From Adenanthera pavonina (taxonomy: Eukaryota > Streptophyta > Magnoliopsida > Fabales > Fabaceae), in NCBI GenBank assembly GCA_026686845.1, contig JAIVEN010000016.1, forward strand, positions 32,770,001 to 32,834,000: a stretch of DNA of 64,000 nucleotides, read 5' to 3'. This document shows positions 62,534 through 64,000 of the stretch, piece after piece. Position 1 is the stretch's first letter. Each line of letters opens with the position of its first letter. The notes under the pieces are model-generated. The model was not told the origin of the DNA and ran no database searches. It worked only from the letters and a program-made list of their open reading frames with translations. Position numbers and translations under genes: made by a program.

Positions 62534-62626
62534 GTCAATAGATATGCAAAGCACTCAAACATCAAACTTGCAAACATCCAATGCTTGCCACTATTGGGGG
62601 ATGAAAACTTCCTATCTGTATCAAAG
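62534..62626 (+). other. Exon-like module, open copy
   Basis: The 93-nt module follows TTTTTCAG, open as VNRYAKHSNIKLANIQCL then PLLGDENFLSVSK. It is the last complete module before the right edge, and a MITE sits 24 bp downstream of its end. Confidence 0.4.
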
Positions 62627-62649
62627 GTTGATGCCCCAAACTAATCATA

Positions 62650-63692
62650 TGCTCCATTTGGTTTGCAGAAAATTAGAACAAGGAAATGGAAGTGGAAATG
62701 GATTCCACTTGTTAACATGTTTGGTATAACTGAAGCCCACTTCCATGGAGGCCTGCTTCCCCCTAAATGCCATGAATTGACTTCCTTAGCTAGGTCCAAG
62801 GAAGTCTCACGAGTTCCATGGAAGTCTGAGATATGGACCATTTTGCCCCTCCTCTTCACTGCCACCATCTCAATTCTTTGTCGAGTTTCCCTTGTGTCTA
62901 GTCCCTTCCTACCTCTCCTCCATCTACGGTGAGGACGACGACGGGTATGGAAGGTACGACGGTAAGGACGATGACGAGTTCTACAAGGGTATGAAGATTC
63001 TGGTTCATCGTCATCAATACACAGCCACAGTCGCCATGAATGTACTTCTCCGATCTTCTCGTTTGGTGTTCAATCTCATTGTTTGACAACGACATCGTCA
63101 TTCCGATCTAGGTCTTGGTTCGTTCGGTCCTAGTGTTCGATTTCTTCCAAATATTCAATTTTCTAGTACACCCTCCATTTGGTTTGCAGCGTCTCAATCT
63201 CGCCACATCCATCGTTCTCTCACGTCCATCGCCTCTATCTATGCTTATCACCTCCAGTCGCACTATCAATTGGCTTCGAGACTCGAGATTTGTGGTTTTG
63301 AAAGATTGCGAGCTTGATGCTTCTTCTTCGATTTTGGTTATCGATGCGTCTTGCTTTTCTGTTCTTAATGGATCATATCTGTAAAATTGATGTTGTTTGA
63401 TGATTTGTTCAATTCTAAATCTGTTTTCTGGCACGGCAGAGGACGATCAGTCTTGTTTGGCGGTGGACGGTGGTTCTATTTAATTGATTTGTGCTTTTCT
63501 TTGTTTTTTTTTTCAAATTCTGGCAAGGATATTTCAGTCCATTCCTAACATAAATATATATAACAATTAAAAATTATACCAAACTTCCTTAGACATACCA
63601 AACATATTTTTAAATCTCACTTCCTTTTCCACTTCCATTTCCTTTTCCACTTCCACTTTCATTAAAAACACTTCTGCGAACCAAATGGGGCA
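62650..63692 (+). mobile_element. Non-autonomous DNA transposon (MITE-like), TSD ATA
   Basis: The left terminus TGCTCCATTTGGTTTGCAGA pairs with the right terminus, whose complement is TGCCCCATTTGGTTCGCAGA (18 of 20 match). Subterminal GGAAATGGAAGTGGAAATGG repeats occur at both ends in inverted orientation. Flanks ATA at 62647-62649 and 63693-63695 restore 'AATCATAATGTTAC', as in sister units, when the element is removed. It is 1043 bp long, with a distinctly GC-richer core (about 62930-63480). No transposase is encoded; the open frames of about 60-108 codons show no domain. The 3-bp duplication suggests the PIF/Harbinger type, but ATA is not the usual TWA, so the superfamily is unresolved. 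Confidence 0.8.
63173..63189 (+). repeat. Internal copy of the MITE terminal repeat
   Basis: CTCCATTTGGTTTGCAG inside the element is identical to 17 bases of its left terminal repeat. The element may be composite, for example a nested or partially duplicated copy. Confidence 0.75.
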
Positions 63693-64000
63693 ATAATGTT
63701 ACACGTAATATCTTTATATTTATGGAATGTCATAAAATGCACAAAAAGATGGGAAAGGAAGTAAGACGGAAAAGTTGCATGCTCGATCCTTAGACAAAAT
63801 TAATTTTCCATATTATTTTTAGAAGAAGTTATGTTTGGTCTTTAATTAAAATGAATTTTCCATAAGGTCCTAAGTAAGAACTAATTCTAGAGCTTACCAT
63901 GGAAAGTATATAATATACCACGTAAATGGAAGCTCTTATCTTGAGCTTAGCACAACAGTATAAGTATTGTATCACCGGGAGATTCACGTTGATAGATAGA
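63693..64000 (+). repeat. Array unit, partial, at the window edge
   Basis: After the MITE, the LTR-derived part resumes (GTAATATCTTTATATTTATGG, then 'GATCCTTAGACAAAATTAATT' and 'CACCGGGAGATTCACG'). It is still within a unit at the last base, so the array extends beyond the window. Confidence 0.85.

Larger units (their letters stand above)
51030..64000 (+). repeat. Tandem array of ~1.1-kb LTR-plus-exon units (>=10 units)
   Basis: Units are marked by the LTR-start phrase TAATATCTCTATTTTT at about 51201, 52324, 53362, 54179, 57224, 58356, 59482, 60592, 61714 and 63705. After two later insertions are subtracted, most spacings fall between 1110 and 1132 bp. Three are shorter: about 1038, 817 and 940. 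Each unit holds about 170 bp of host-like DNA, with 'TGCTCATTTATTCCCAAATTGAATC', a pyrimidine-rich TTTTTCAG and a 93-bp exon-like block. The first 0.8-0.95 kb of a gypsy LTR follows, running from TGTAATATC to 'AATTTTAGTCCAAAAG'. The LTR part matches 38985-39809 and 10540-10660 read on their minus strand. The array passes the right edge of the window. Confidence 0.85.

Noticed and set aside
62641..63434. Overlapping frames of 62-108 codons on both strands in the GC-richer block
   Set aside because: They sit inside a MITE-like element. The open frames reflect lower stop-codon density in GC-richer sequence and show no recognised domain.
51000..64000. Possible CRISPR or other prokaryotic repeat array
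   Set aside because: The units are about 1.1 kb, with no short repeats separated by unique spacers, and the sequence is plainly plant nuclear DNA with retrotransposon content.
1..64000. tRNA or rRNA genes
   Set aside because: No tRNA-like A/B box pair with a foldable cloverleaf and no rRNA-like conserved block was noticed while reading. A tRNAscan-type run would be needed to be certain.

Overview
The window is AT-rich plant nuclear DNA, most likely from a dicot angiosperm. The evidence is a decayed plant-type Helitron (RepHel) gene, many 1.9-2.9 kb LTRs beginning TGTAA(C/T)A and ending in TTACA or similar (the chromovirus Tekay/Del style of Ty3/gypsy element), pieces of copia LTR, MITE-like elements, and short remnants of two plant peptidase genes. 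I see no intact host gene. Almost every open frame here is a broken piece of a transposon or a chance frame.

Layout. 0-3.3 kb: short degenerate repeats, a solo-LTR-like element carrying a pol-like peptide, a MITE-like remnant and a 121-bp tandem duplication. 3.3-5.8 kb: a solo gypsy LTR (family R1). 5.8-13 kb: mostly unassigned sequence plus a long minus-strand gypsy LTR. 14.1-35.7 kb: one Helitron Rep/helicase pseudogene, split by a solo LTR (14.6-17.3 kb), by a complete but dead Ty3/gypsy element (20.1-30.1 kb) and by nested minus-strand LTRs (30.1-33.7 kb). 36.4-45.2 kb: copia-type LTRs interrupted by a solo gypsy LTR (37.1-39.8 kb) and by a second, inverted copy of R1, which itself holds a second copy of the element at 0.5-1.4 kb. 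46.4-48.3 kb: another truncated minus-strand LTR. 48.5-51.0 kb: the only host-like sequence, with decayed exons resembling a leishmanolysin-like (M8) peptidase and a mitochondrial ICP55-like aminopeptidase, both on the minus strand.

51.03 kb to the right edge: a tandem array of about 1.1-kb units, at least ten of them, continuing past the window. Each unit joins about 170 bp of host-like sequence, containing an exon-like 93-bp segment behind a splice-acceptor-like AG, to the first 0.8-0.95 kb of an LTR from the same gypsy family that litters the rest of the window. The array therefore looks like a young satellite born from an LTR insertion beside an exon. A solo LTR (TSD GAGCA) and a MITE (TSD ATA) landed in it later.

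The signals I rate highest are this LTR-plus-exon satellite and a stem-loop (TGAGATT...AATCTCA and variants). The stem-loop recurs at the same place in many diverged LTRs and shows paired, compensatory changes.
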